Notes: generated by a model from the letters alone, not told the origin. Counted from the first letter of the stretch, positions 38,701 to 46,123 are shown. The stretch: 52,670 nucleotides of DNA from CAYMLQ01 sp964390795 (GCA_964390795.1 CAYMLQ010000005.1:1-52670); one strand, 5' to 3'. Translations and numbers: made by a program.

Positions 38701-41700
38701 GCTCGGCGGCGGCCTGTTTGGCGCGCTGCTGGTCAGCAACTGCGTGGTGCGGGCGAACACGTCTTTCGGCTCGGGCGCCGGCGTGTATCAGGGCGTGCTG
38801 GCGGACTCGGTGGTGGACGGCAACCGCATTACGGGGTCGGGCTCGGGGGCGGGCTACTTTGGGGGAGGCATCGGATATGTGGTGCGGGGCTGTACCCTCG
38901 TCAACAACAGCGGAGCCTCCTACGGCGGCGGAGTCTACTATGCGACGGTCTACGACACGCTGATGACCAACAACGCCGCGACGTATGGAGGCGGGTACGC
39001 GATGGCGTTCGCCACGACGCCGGTCACCCCGCTGTACCGCTGCCGGCTGCTTGGCAATCGCGCGTCCGCTCAGGGTGGCGGAGCGTTCTGCGGCAAGCTC
39101 TACAGTTGCGTGCTTTCGGGCAATCAGGCAGGAACGCTGGGCGGCGGCGCGTGTTATGGGACACTGGAGGGCTGCACGGCGGTCGATAACAGCGCCGTGA
39201 CGGGAGGGGGCACGTATGGAGGCGCCGCTAACCACAGCATCCTGTATTACAATCGGGCGAACGCGGGGTCTGAGTATTATGGAACCGGCTGCGACGCCTG
39301 TTGCACGACGCCCGCCATTGGCACAAGCACAAACACCTTGCCGCCGCAACTGACGGGGCTGCGCGATGCGCATCTGCTGTCGGGGTCCGGCTGCATTGAC
39401 GATGGCGGAACCCCGGCCTGGATGTCGGACGCGGGCATCGGTTTCGATATGGACGGCGAGAGCCGTCTTGCGGGGGAGAGGTCTGATATCGGTGCTGACG
39501 AGCGGCACGAGGAAAGCTTGTCGGGAGCGCTGTCGGTTGCAGTCACGGTTGATCAGCCCAGCTTCGGCGTGCCGTACACGCCGGAGTTCCGTGCGGAGGC
39601 GGCGGGGATGGTGGGCGAGCTGATTTGGGATTTCGGAGACGGAAGCAGCGTCGCCAACCAGAATCCCGTGCGTCACGCCTTCACGGAGGTGGGGGATTAC
39701 ACGGTGCAGGTGACGGTCAGCAACCAGACCCACAGCGCGACCGCCGAGGTGACGGTCTCGGTTGTGGAAGGTCACGTCTATGTTGCGCTGGCAGGCAGCC
39801 ACGAGGCGCCGTTTGCGACGTGGGAGACGGCCGCGACCAATATTCAGGAGGCGGTCGATGTGGCGGTGTGGGGAGGAACCGTCTGGGTCACGAACGGCGT
39901 CTATGAGGTCGGCGGTCGGCCAGCGGCCGGCTACGCGCTCGCGAACCGCGTCTGCATCGAAAAGCAGGTCGTGGTGCGAAGCGTAGAGGGCCCTGCGCAA
40001 ACGATGATCGTCGGGCAGTGGCACGCGCCTGCTGAGGCGTGCGGCGACGCGGCTGTGCGCGGCGTGTGGGTCGGCTCGGGCGCGTCCCTGTGCGGGTTCA
40101 CCGTCACCAACGGGGCCACCCGCTTGGGCGACTATCCGTTTAGCCTCGACTATGGCGGCGGAGGCGTCTGCTCGCTTGCCGGCGGGACGGTCAGCAACTG
40201 CTGGGTCACCGGGTGTACGGCCGACGTCTCCGGCGGAGGCGGGTACGGCGGAACCTGGCTGAACTGCGAACTCAGCCACAACCTGGCCTACCAGGGCGGG
40301 GGCTTGGCGGAGGCATCGCTGACGGGCGGAAGGCTTCTAGGCAACGCGGCGGAGGCGGAAGGGGGCGGCGCGCTGACGTGCGTGCTGTCCGGTTGTGTGC
40401 TTGAGGGTAATAGGACGGTGAACGATTACGGTGAAGGTTATGGAGGAGGGGCGAGTGACTGTCACTTGGTCGATTGCGAGCTGACCGGCAACGCGTCCGA
40501 TACGGGCGGCGGAGCATACAGGTGTACGCTCATGCAATGCGTTTTGAACGGCAATACGGCCTCGTATGGGGGCGGCTCCAGCAGTTGCGATCATTGGGGA
40601 TGCGGGCTGAGCGGAAACACGGCTTATCAAAACGGCGGCGGCGCCTGGTGGGGGACGTTCCAGAGCTGTGTGCTTGACGACAACGTGGCCGAGAACGGTG
40701 ACGGAGGCGGTTTTGGCACAGCCTCGCCCTACGACTGGCTGAGTGCCTGCACCGTGGTCAACAACAGGGCCGGTCAGAACGGCGGAGGTTGTTTCGGAGG
40801 TACACTCTACGACTGCCTGCTGACGAACAATGTCGCGCAGTATGGCGGCGGCTATTATCTCAACTACGCCGAGGTCAGCCGACTCCTCTATCGGTGCCGC
40901 GTCTGGGACAACCACGCCAGCGGGAACGGTGGCGGCGTGTTTGGCGGAACACTCTACAGTTCGGTGCTTGCTGGAAACTCGGCTGGCGGAACGGGCGGCG
41001 GAGCCTACGGCGCCACGCTGGAGTCCTGCTCTGTGCTCGGTAACGCGGCGCGCGATGGGGCCGGTGGGTGTTATGAGGGGTTTGCCTACAACAGCATCAT
41101 CTATCACAATGCGGCCGACTGGGGCGTGGATGTGTTTGGCACCGTGCGCGAGAACTGCTGTACGCCCGAATTCGGAACCGTGACGTCGCCGCCGCTCATC
41201 AGCGGGTTCTACGAGCCGCATCTGCTGCCGGAGTCGCCCTGCGTGGACACGGGCGTAAACCGGGAGTGGATGACTGGCGAGTATGGTGAACTCGACATGG
41301 ACAGCGAGGCGCGCATCGCGGGCCTGAGCACCGACATCGGCGCGGACGAAAGTGAGGCTGCCGCTTTCACGGGTTCGCTCGCGATCGTGCTTCACGCTGA
41401 AAGCCTGTCGGTCACCCTCGGGTACGCGCTGGTGTTCCGCGCCGAGGTCAGCGGGCTGCCGTCGAGCGTGCTCTGGGAGTTCGGCGACGGAGTGACCGCT
41501 GACAACCAGAACCCGGTGAGCCATGCCTTTACGGAAGCGGGCGTGTACACGGTCAGGGCAACGGCCACCAACGACACGGATACCGTTATCGCCGAGCTTC
41601 TGGTCACGGTGAGCGCGGGCGACGTGTTTGTTGCGTTGGACGGCACGCACGAGTGGCCTTTCTTGACCTGGCTGACGGCCGCCACGAATATTCAAGACGC

Positions 41701-43165
41701 GGTGGAGGCTGCCCCCTGGGGCGCCACCGTTCGTATCGGCAACGGCACCTATGAGCGGGGGGGCCGGCCGGCTGCGGGTTTGGCGCTGACCAACCGCGTC
41801 TGCATCGAGAAACCTGTCACCGTCCGGAGTGAGAGCGGGCCTGAGTGGGTGACCGTGCAGGGCGCCAGGCACTCAGCGGTGGAGCCCTTCGGCGCGGGAG
41901 CGGTGCGCGGGGTCTATCTCGGCCATCGCGAGGCCCGGCTGAGCGGGATCACGGTCGAAGGGGGCGCGACGGCCGCTGTGGGCGAGATGAACGGCGGCGG
42001 CGTTTACTGCGCGTTCGCGGCGAACAGCGCCAGCAATTGCGTGGTGGCGAACGGTCTGGCGTCCGGCGAGGGCGGCGGTGTCCATGGGGGCTCGTGGCTC
42101 GGCTGCCAGATGAGGAACAATCACGCTGCCAACGGCGGCGGCGCGTGTGAGGCCGTGCTCACGGGGTGTGAACTGTCTGACAACGAGGCCGATTATTCTG
42201 GCGGCGGAGCGCAGTACTCTACGGTGATCGGCTCCAGTCTCGTCGGTAATGTGGCCACCTTTGGTTTGGGCGGCGGCGTCTTCGACTGCAACGCCGTGCG
42301 GTGTGCGGTCAGCGGCAACACGGCTGGCGCGGAAGGCGGCGGCGCCGCCTACGGGACGCTGGTCTCCTGCCTGCTTGCGGGCAACGGGGCCTTACAGGCG
42401 GGCGGTGCGGCGTTTGCAAGCCTCAACAACTGCACGGTGAGCGCCAACTCGGCTACTGATGACATCGGAGGCGCGGGCTGGTGCAACGTGGTCAACTCGA
42501 TCGTCTGGGACAACGCCGCGCCTGTGGAAACAAACGTGCTGTGGTGCGTCTGTAGCCACAGCGCTGTATGGCCGCTCCCGCAGGGCGAGTATGACCTGGG
42601 TGGCAATCTCGATGCGGAGCCGCAGTTCGTCAACGCGCCTGCCGGAAACTACCGGCTCGTCGCGACGTCGCCGTGCATTAACGCGGGCACCAACATGCCT
42701 GAAGTCGTTGGCGACGCCGATCTCGATGGACGCTCCCGGTTCGTCGGCGGGATTGTGGACATGGGAGCGTACGAGTACGCGGTGGTCGAAGGCTATGCGG
42801 CCATGGGCACGCCGATTGAGTGGCTGAGCGGTTACGGCCTCGGGCCAGACTACGACGCAGCTGAGCTGGACGATCCAGACGGCGACGGGTTCCTGACGTG
42901 GGAAGAGTATGTCGCGTTGACAGATCCGACGAACGGCGCGAGTTTCTTCGCGATCCGAGGCGTGGCCAGCACAGCGAGCCAGGTGAGCGTTTCGTTCGAC
43001 ACGGCGGTGGGTCGAGTCTACAGGGTGCAGCACTCGGAGGGGTTAACTCCGACCGTGTGGACGGATGTCGCCGCGCCGGTGGAGGGAACCGGAGGGCGCG
43101 TAACGGTCGCCGTGCCGGATTCGGGAGGCTCTTTCTTCTACCGCGTGCGCGTAGCCCTGCCGTGA
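29744..43165 (+). CDS. Giant secreted modular beta-helix/PKD protein (4,473 residues)
   Basis: The ATG at 29744 follows GAGGTG. The signal peptide is MKRAFRLGLILLCSMAVSVA. Eight modules begin near residues 24, 620, 1135, 1671, 2284, 2803, 3344 and 3959, each opening with a form of YVSxxGSHxxPFxTWxTAATNIQDAVDVA. A right-handed parallel beta-helix follows, with coils of about 20-25 residues reading GGGxYxGxLxxCxVxGNxA. Modules 1-7 then have DIDGEAR...DMGAD (choice-of-anchor Q-like) and a PKD domain (LVWDFGDGS...YQVRVTVTNATHT), seven PKDs in all. After the last module come a Ca-binding loop (DDPDGDGFLTWEEY) and a C-terminal domain ending FFYRVRVALP, typical of secreted PVC proteins. Probably a surface adhesin, or a polysaccharide-binding or -cleaving protein. 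No catalytic site could be identified. Confidence 0.9.
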   Translation: MKRAFRLGLILLCSMAVSVAESAVRYVWKDNPNTSVPPYTGGWESAATNIQDAVDAAVDGDTVLVTNGIYNSGGRYAPGETLLKTRVVITNAITVASVNGPAGTTIVGQTNGVANYGLGGAAIRCVYLQTNSVLSGFTLTNGFTHYSTSATTASYVGGGIRCEDIGALITNCVIVANTANARGGGVYSGTLVDCEVLTNGVCYVSGGGGGGLYGSVAQRTRIANNYAVNSTTHDGGGAWGGSLYDCTLSNNSATRDGGGVFTPVVVSNCVVIGNSGTRYGGGVYKGAVLDSWIASNRVTATTSSGGGYYGAVAAADRLVGCSVVGNSAVTYGGGVCNAVISNCVVRANRAVGSSGSTGRGGGYYADTATGYLVYRSVFLDNEANYQGGGAYQGKFYGCVFSGNRAAEGGGFYGGSGYQLNSCTVMGNMATNQYGGTYAGTISNCIVYANTALSSTNYSGGTFVSSCASPLPSGTGNTNVNPLVSGYRDPHLLPGSPCIGAGRLSAWMANAVDIDGEARTANGFTDMGADQAYGAALEGPLTVDISGDTTCVAGYSVALLAEPTGKVGGLVWDFGDGSAWVTNANAVTHVFAATGSYQVRVTVTNATHTAEDTWLVQVIETPVHYVSHTGSHAAPFTTWATAATNIQNAVDVALPGSVVLVTNGVYSLGGRAAPLQSVVNRVCVDRALCVRSVGGAAATAIVGKAQPSAGVGTAAERGVYLAAGATLCGFTVSNGFTRSGTMASEDYYGGGVLCAGAGSVVSNCVLAANGAAMRGGGVCQGKLYDCQISLNTITNTTTSGYGGGVADAVAFGCLVVGNRAAGTGSDGGGAGNSQFVDCELSGNTAGRNGGGAYNTTLSNCVVRANRALGNSGTTGNGGGYYASAATYLVYKTLFLDNEASYQGGGAYQGKFYGCVFSGNRAAQGGGFYGASGYQLNSCSVQGNTATNQYGGTYQGTISNCIVYANTSPASANYSGGTFISSCADPLPSGAGNTNVNPLVSGYRDPHLLPGSPCIGAGRLSAWMANAVDIDGEARTASGLTDIGADQYDGAALEGALTVDVSGDTTCVVGYSVALLAESTGKVGGLVWDFGDGSAWVTNANAVTHVFMATGSYQVRVTVTNATHAADDTWQVQVIETPVHYVSRTGSHASPFTTWETAATNIQDAVDVALPGSVVLVTNGVYSLGGRATASQSVVNRVCVDRALCVRSVGGAAATAIVGKAHPSTGVGTTAERGVYLAAGASLCGFTVSNGFTRSATTASEDYYGGGVLCAAADSVVSNCVLAANGAAMRGGGVYQGQLVGCHVLTNTVTASSTSAGGGGAYSVIARGTRFERNSVTYSSADGGGAYASVLVDCIVATNATGRNGGGVYLTTLTSCTVEGNWAGTSGGGAYNAVLSNCLVRANRAYGNNSSYGGGGAYANAASYSAYQCRFLDNQAIRGGGAYQGAYYSCVFSGNLASEGGGVYLNNSTHQLNSCSVMGNIATNLYGGTYLGTISNCIVYANTAPANPNYSGGTFVRTCADPLPSGTGNTNVNPLVSGYADPHLLPGSPCIGAGAVSGWMAGAADIDGEARTASGSTDMGADQFCGEALEGPLTVEVLGVATCVVGVPVSLRAEPTGRVGGLSWDFGDGSGWVTNANAVSHIYTATGNYLVRVTVTNATHTVEGMLQLQVIDPPFHYVSREGGHVSPFTTWVTAATNIQDAVDVAVTLPGSIVLVTNGVYSFGGRAAPLQTVVGRVCVERAVHVRSVGGPAVTAIAGKAHPATGLGASAERGVYLAAGASLSGFTVSNGFTRSGNTAIADNFGGGVLCAAADSAVSNCLIIANGAAMRGGGVYQGTLFDSQIITNTVSVNDLGAYGGGVAEASAYDCLIVSNRTTGSNMDGGGAANSQLFGCELRANAAGRSGGGTSRGALFGCRVEGNTSVQYGGGVNLPTAVSDCEVVGNTSGYHGGGIYAGVVIDSLIASNQVTGANYDGGGFYGISTASWLTGCEVVGNSAGRNGGGVYNAMLSNCVVRANRAAGSSFTTGSGGGYYSDAAGYAVYCSRFLDNVANYQGGGSYQGKFYSCVFSGNRAAQGGGFYGAAGYQLNSCSVMGNSATNQYGGTYLGTISNCIVYANTAPSSPNYSGGTFVRTCADPLPPGTGNTNVNPLVSGYADPHLLPGSPCIGAGAVSAWMVTALDIDGEARTVDGLTDMGADQSDRAALEGPLTVSVLATTNVCSAGWTHAFLAEATGKVGGLVWDFGDGQGAADINPVSHTFATAGVYTVSVTVTNGTHTAYGIYEISVVDHVRYVSLEGGHVAPFDTWEKAATNIQDAVDAVALAGGRVVVTNGAYAVGGRVVSGQTVTNRVVLEKAVRVESVNGPDGTSIVGRWHSGAAPLGAAAIRGVYIGSDALLSGFSVSNGATASAPSSNNGRGGGLFLASGGVATNCVLSGCRGWSGGGAASDTAAPGTLLGCVLRGNAALTVSISSGSGGGAADLTLSGCVVSSNTASVGGGVSACVLKGTLVAGNAASTDGGGAHDSTLDTCEVRGNTAGANGGGVYFGTLRSCRLFGNTSTGANNNYGGGAFDATLYSCVLSGNTANRGGGVYGGSVNKGMFNCTVVGNTATVPNPGIGGGGFYGGNYNYPVRNSIIYYNTAAVNNNVYAGNFTYSCMTPQQGGAGNMGDPPQVASFERPCLLPGSPCVGAGLVEGWMTDALDFEGEARLTGGAAVGIGADELHVEGLTGALSVSIRGPAWPYFPNTDYAFEAVIDGHPAVVRWDFDDGLVETDRAQVIHAWPEGTYTLRLTVSNATHSAEATLLLDVAPDTRYVSLAGSHTPPFRTWTTAATNLQAAADAVPAGGRIKVAAGVYDRGGRAASGQTLTNRLYVGAAVEVIAADGPEVTFIVGAASGSAFTNGLGAGAVRGVYLAAGASLQGFTVTGGRTLWSTSTTTPDYTGGGVYCADGTSVLSNCVVSGNASSTLGGGVYQGTVLSSTVEGNAVCSTSANTALGGGLFGALLVSNCVVRANTSFGSGAGVYQGVLADSVVDGNRITGSGSGAGYFGGGIGYVVRGCTLVNNSGASYGGGVYYATVYDTLMTNNAATYGGGYAMAFATTPVTPLYRCRLLGNRASAQGGGAFCGKLYSCVLSGNQAGTLGGGACYGTLEGCTAVDNSAVTGGGTYGGAANHSILYYNRANAGSEYYGTGCDACCTTPAIGTSTNTLPPQLTGLRDAHLLSGSGCIDDGGTPAWMSDAGIGFDMDGESRLAGERSDIGADERHEESLSGALSVAVTVDQPSFGVPYTPEFRAEAAGMVGELIWDFGDGSSVANQNPVRHAFTEVGDYTVQVTVSNQTHSATAEVTVSVVEGHVYVALAGSHEAPFATWETAATNIQEAVDVAVWGGTVWVTNGVYEVGGRPAAGYALANRVCIEKQVVVRSVEGPAQTMIVGQWHAPAEACGDAAVRGVWVGSGASLCGFTVTNGATRLGDYPFSLDYGGGGVCSLAGGTVSNCWVTGCTADVSGGGGYGGTWLNCELSHNLAYQGGGLAEASLTGGRLLGNAAEAEGGGALTCVLSGCVLEGNRTVNDYGEGYGGGASDCHLVDCELTGNASDTGGGAYRCTLMQCVLNGNTASYGGGSSSCDHWGCGLSGNTAYQNGGGAWWGTFQSCVLDDNVAENGDGGGFGTASPYDWLSACTVVNNRAGQNGGGCFGGTLYDCLLTNNVAQYGGGYYLNYAEVSRLLYRCRVWDNHASGNGGGVFGGTLYSSVLAGNSAGGTGGGAYGATLESCSVLGNAARDGAGGCYEGFAYNSIIYHNAADWGVDVFGTVRENCCTPEFGTVTSPPLISGFYEPHLLPESPCVDTGVNREWMTGEYGELDMDSEARIAGLSTDIGADESEAAAFTGSLAIVLHAESLSVTLGYALVFRAEVSGLPSSVLWEFGDGVTADNQNPVSHAFTEAGVYTVRATATNDTDTVIAELLVTVSAGDVFVALDGTHEWPFLTWLTAATNIQDAVEAAPWGATVRIGNGTYERGGRPAAGLALTNRVCIEKPVTVRSESGPEWVTVQGARHSAVEPFGAGAVRGVYLGHREARLSGITVEGGATAAVGEMNGGGVYCAFAANSASNCVVANGLASGEGGGVHGGSWLGCQMRNNHAANGGGACEAVLTGCELSDNEADYSGGGAQYSTVIGSSLVGNVATFGLGGGVFDCNAVRCAVSGNTAGAEGGGAAYGTLVSCLLAGNGALQAGGAAFASLNNCTVSANSATDDIGGAGWCNVVNSIVWDNAAPVETNVLWCVCSHSAVWPLPQGEYDLGGNLDAEPQFVNAPAGNYRLVATSPCINAGTNMPEVVGDADLDGRSRFVGGIVDMGAYEYAVVEGYAAMGTPIEWLSGYGLGPDYDAAELDDPDGDGFLTWEEYVALTDPTNGASFFAIRGVASTASQVSVSFDTAVGRVYRVQHSEGLTPTVWTDVAAPVEGTGGRVTVAVPDSGGSFFYRVRVALP
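31602..34755 (+). repeat. Tandem near-identical DNA modules inside the giant gene
   Basis: Modules 2 and 3 share exact stretches at a constant offset of 1,545 bases (515 codons). 31775-31851 equals 33320-33396 over 77 bases. The PKD-coding segments ending near 31563 and 33108 share 47 bases exactly, and the DIDGEAR-coding segments near 31171-31322 and 32715-32866 differ only at scattered bases. Module 4 is similar at lower identity, and modules 5-8 mainly at protein level. This indicates recent tandem duplication of whole beta-helix/PKD units, with potential for copy-number change by recombination. Confidence 0.85.
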
Positions 43166-43201
43166 TCAAGGCGGTGGGTGCCTCGCCTTGCGTTCGAGCG
43201 T

Positions 43202-43834
43202 CTACTGGAGATTGAACTCTGCCTGGTACGTGACAGCCTGTTTTGGCTCCGGCGTGCCGCGCGGCATATTTGCCGGCGTCGAACTCGCAAGGGTGGGTTG
43301 GCGCTCACGCGTGATCCCGAGGGTCAGCGTCTCTGCGGGGCGCGGCTCATAGCCTGTGTCCACAGGGAGATCCTGCTGCTTGAGCGCCTGCATGGCGAGC
43401 GCATCGCAGCGCTCGTTCTGCGCGTGTCCCGCATGGCCTCTGATCCACTCGAACGAGACGCTGTGCCGTGCACATAGGGTCAACAGGCGCTCCCACAGGT
43501 CTGCGTTGACAGCCCGCTCTTTTTTGGTGCGCCACCAGCCGTGCTCGCGCCAGCGCTTGGCCCAGCCTAGCGCCATCGCGTCGACTAGGTACCGCGAGTC
43601 ACTGATCAGCGTTACCGTGCACGGCGACTGAAGGGATTCCAGACCGGCAATGGCTGCGAAGATCTCCATCCGGTTGTTGGTGGTCAATTTGAACCCACCC
43701 GAAAGTTCACGGGTCTGATTGCCGCAGATCACGAGAGTCCCGTAACCGCCGGTGCCGGGGTTCGGTTCGCAGCCGCCATCGGTGCAGATGGTCACGCCAG
43801 TCCATTCGCTCGCTTCAGCCTGTTCCAAAGTCAT
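43202..43834 (-). CDS. rnhA: Ribonuclease HI
   Basis: 210 residues from the ATG at 43834; a TTG 12 bases upstream is less likely. It hydrolyses the RNA strand of RNA-DNA hybrids in the cytoplasm. All active-site residues are present: D19 (ICTDGGCEPNPG), E57 (NRMEIFAAI), D79 (LISDSRYLVDA), H134 (RGHAGHAQNE) and D144 (RCDALA). The basic handle region KRWREHGWWRTKKERAVNADLW is also present, as in E. coli-type enzymes. The core is complete by about residue 150. A tail of about 55 residues, rich in Pro, Thr and Gln, is longer than in the E. coli protein and has no recognisable domain. It converges on the giant beta-helix gene with 36 bases between stops. Confidence 0.95.
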   Translation of the reverse strand: MTLEQAEASEWTGVTICTDGGCEPNPGTGGYGTLVICGNQTRELSGGFKLTTNNRMEIFAAIAGLESLQSPCTVTLISDSRYLVDAMALGWAKRWREHGWWRTKKERAVNADLWERLLTLCARHSVSFEWIRGHAGHAQNERCDALAMQALKQQDLPVDTGYEPRPAETLTLGITRERQPTLASSTPANMPRGTPEPKQAVTYQAEFNLQ

Positions 43835-43944
43835 CGTATATTCCAAGTACTCTTCTTGAACGCCGTTCCAATCACGTTTACTTTAACCCCAGGGCCGAAG
43901 TCTGTCAACTCAGTACCCCAGCCCCGAAGAATAAAAAAAACGGA

Positions 43945-43974
43945 TTGACATATTCAGTCACGCACGCATAATAT
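43945..43974 (+). promoter_or_regulatory. Sigma-70-type promoter for the lipoprotein pair
   Basis: TTGACA (43945-43950, perfect -35), 18-base spacer, TAATAT (43969-43974, near-consensus -10), in a locally AT-rich stretch 45 bases before the start codon at 44020. The best promoter match seen in the window. Confidence 0.65.
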
Positions 43975-44019
43975 TATTTATTGATTCATCTATTTCGAAA
44001 GCACGGGAGAGCAAATCAG

Positions 44020-44790
44020 ATGCAAAGAGAACAGGGGTTCAGGGTTGTTTTGGCAGTTGTCGTCGCGGTCTTCGTCTCGGGCTGCGCCTCAACTCCGAAG
44101 AGGATAACGGCAGAAACGCATGCGAAAGTGAAAGTCGTCGGAATCGAAAAGGAGATTTCGACGCCGACTTCGTTGAGGCCACCGGCTAATGCGAACGCCG
44201 GGCAGGCGGGATTGATAGGCGCGTTAATTGATGCCGGCGTACAGGCCGGCAAGCAACGAACGCTCACCGATCAAGTGCGCGAGCAGTTCGACTTCCAGAA
44301 GTTTGCTGAAGAGACGCTCCGCGATTCTTTCTCGAAGGCCGTTACGAACAGACCGGGATGGATTCTTGCCGACCCGAATTCAAACGAGAAGATGGATGCG
44401 GTGTTTGTTCTGAACGTATCTGAATTGGGCGTGGATGACTATCATTCGCACGCCTTCTTCTTTCCAAAGTTGGAGTATCAGCCGAAAGTGACCGTCGTCG
44501 CGACCTTGATCGGGAACCCGCCCATTGAGATTGTGGGGAACAAAGGAGGGGTTGTTGAAGTCTTAGACCCCGATAGCCATCCGATTCTCTATCAGCGCAA
44601 AGAGCGCATATCATATCAGGCGTCGGGACATATGGACTCGCGGGCATCGCACGACTTCGTCAAACACGACGGGCTCATGGTCTATAGCTGGAAGTATACG
44701 GGGGATGAGGCTTTGACCAAGGAGGCTTTTCGCGAGGCGATAGAATTGGCGGTCAAGCGACTGGCTGACTCATGGACGGTCAGTCCCTAA
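44020..44790 (+). CDS. Hypothetical lipoprotein (first of a pair)
   Basis: 256 residues from the ATG at 44020 (GGGAGAG nine bases upstream). The N-terminus QGFRVVLAVVVAVFVSGCAS is a lipoprotein signal with VSGC lipobox. A Gly/Ala-rich hydrophobic patch (AGQAGLIGALIDAGVQAGK) could be membrane-associated. The middle (DAVFVLNVSELGVDDY...YQPKVTVVATLIG) resembles the beta-strand layout of envelope lipoproteins that carry conserved-hypothetical labels. I do not recognise a family. It starts a two-gene unit behind a strong promoter, 18 bases before a second lipoprotein gene of similar general plan, so the two products may act together in the envelope. Confidence 0.8.
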   Translation: MQREQGFRVVLAVVVAVFVSGCASTPKRITAETHAKVKVVGIEKEISTPTSLRPPANANAGQAGLIGALIDAGVQAGKQRTLTDQVREQFDFQKFAEETLRDSFSKAVTNRPGWILADPNSNEKMDAVFVLNVSELGVDDYHSHAFFFPKLEYQPKVTVVATLIGNPPIEIVGNKGGVVEVLDPDSHPILYQRKERISYQASGHMDSRASHDFVKHDGLMVYSWKYTGDEALTKEAFREAIELAVKRLADSWTVSP

Positions 44791-44808
44791 GGGAATGGAG
44801 GTGTTTGC

Positions 44809-45438
44809 ATGACGTGGCATGTTCGGCGCACAGGCGGGAAGGCCGCTTCGGTCATTTGTCTGTTGACCGTTTCGTTGACCGGGTGTGTGTCTTACCGAAC
44901 CGGCAGCACTCCGGATGCGGAACTGGGACGTCAAGATTTTGCCGCAGCGGCGAAGCCCACAGCATGTGTGGTAATTGACGTTCAGTCGCAGGGCTTCAAT
45001 GAAAGTCGGCCCGGAAAGAACGTCGAAGCGGCACAAAAGGTCAGGCGTATTGTCGCTGGCGTGCTCGGCGCGGTTGAACCGTTCAGGGCTTATACCTTCA
45101 ACGAGAGCCGGGCCAAGGAGATGACGGTCAGGCTCGTGCTCCACCTTCAAATGAAAGAGGAGTGTTCGTTGGCCAATATGCTCCTGTCCTGCGGCACGTT
45201 TGCTGTGATCCCGGTGACCGGGACTACGACGTATCACCTGACCGCACAGCTCGATGATAGCAACGGAGTCAAGCTGGGCGAATACGAGGCTGCGGATTCG
45301 ATGAGGACATGGATGCAAATACTCTTGTTCCCGATGGGCACGTGGAAGGCACCTGCTAAGACGGAGAAAGAGTTGCTGGAGAATCTCGTGCGGAGTGTTT
45401 TGGCAAGGATAAGGAACGACGGTCTCTTATACCACTGA
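44809..45438 (+). CDS. Hypothetical lipoprotein (second of a pair)
   Basis: 209 residues from the ATG at 44809, with GGAGG eleven bases upstream. The signal includes AASVICLLTVSLTGC with LTGC as lipobox. The mature part contains ESRAKEMTVRLVLHLQMKEE, then a hydrophobic stretch with two Cys (SLANMLLSCGTFAVIPVTG), which may insert in the membrane or form a beta hairpin, and TTYHLTAQLDDSNGVKLGEY. The plan is that of outer-membrane-associated lipoproteins of unknown role. No family recognised. It is co-transcribed with the previous lipoprotein by spacing and shared promoter. Confidence 0.8.
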   Translation: MTWHVRRTGGKAASVICLLTVSLTGCVSYRTGSTPDAELGRQDFAAAAKPTACVVIDVQSQGFNESRPGKNVEAAQKVRRIVAGVLGAVEPFRAYTFNESRAKEMTVRLVLHLQMKEECSLANMLLSCGTFAVIPVTGTTTYHLTAQLDDSNGVKLGEYEAADSMRTWMQILLFPMGTWKAPAKTEKELLENLVRSVLARIRNDGLLYH

Positions 45439-46123
45439 CGGCGGCTCACGGGGCCCCACCTCCGGTACTTCGGTGGACAAGCGTTCGCCCTCCAACGTGG
45501 CATGCGCCAGCCTCCGGTTGCGCCGAAAATGTCCGTTCCACATGGCCGGGGTGGCCCCCATAAGCGCTAACTTGTTTGATTGACCTTTGCAAGGCCTTTG
45601 TTACACACAACGAATGTCGCTTTGGATGAGGCATGATCGAGGGCGGAAAGGGATCGACAAAGCAGGTCGACTAAGCGTAACCGACGAAGTGTGAGATTAA
45701 GTGTGAATATAGGCAGCCAAGGGTTCTGCGGCGCATTCCCATGAAGAAGGCGGACGCGAACGTTTACGCGGCATCGTGGCAATGTTCACCTCGCTCGCAA
45801 ACGGCGCATCCAATGACACTTAGTCCAAGACTTGATCCCACACTTCGTCGGTTACACTTCGTCGACTCGCTTAGTCGTTGGCTGCGCTTCACATACGCGC
45901 ACCAGAAACCAATCACCATTCACACGGAAAACCTGGAATCGCCAATATTATCTCAAAAACAAGTTAGCGCTTATGGGGGTGGCCCCCGGCCCTCAAAAAA
46001 CAAAAGAACCCCATTCTCGGCTTGGGAGGGATGGCTGCCACGCCCTCCGCTCGACATCTTCAGCGCAACCGATCTCCGATCTCCGATCTCCGGCCTCCGC
46101 CCTCCGACCGCTGTCCCCCGGCC
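45439..46123. other. Non-coding stretch carrying a nested inverted-repeat element and a heptamer array
   Basis: About 685 bases between the lipoprotein pair and the cls gene. No open frame here has a recognisable domain. The two repeat structures listed separately at 45555-45979 and 46071-46126 account for most of it. Confidence 0.6.
45555..45979. repeat. Nested inverted-repeat element, about 425 bp
   Basis: Outer arms 45555-45577 and 45957-45979 are perfect 23-base inverted repeats (CCCCCATAAGCGCTAACTTG...). Just outside them both flanks carry further GGCCGGGG/GGCCCCCGGCC matches. Inside, 45678-45699 pairs with 45834-45855 (20 of 22) and CGACTAAGCG at 45668-45677 pairs with 45869-45878. No protein-coding frame is evident inside. 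It could be a miniature inverted-repeat element or a structured RNA. No clear target-site duplication was seen. Confidence 0.65.

Noticed and set aside
38618..41872. Two long minus-strand frames (553 and 511 residues) inside the giant beta-helix gene
   Set aside because: They mirror the repeated Gly-rich codons of the plus strand and have no family motif.
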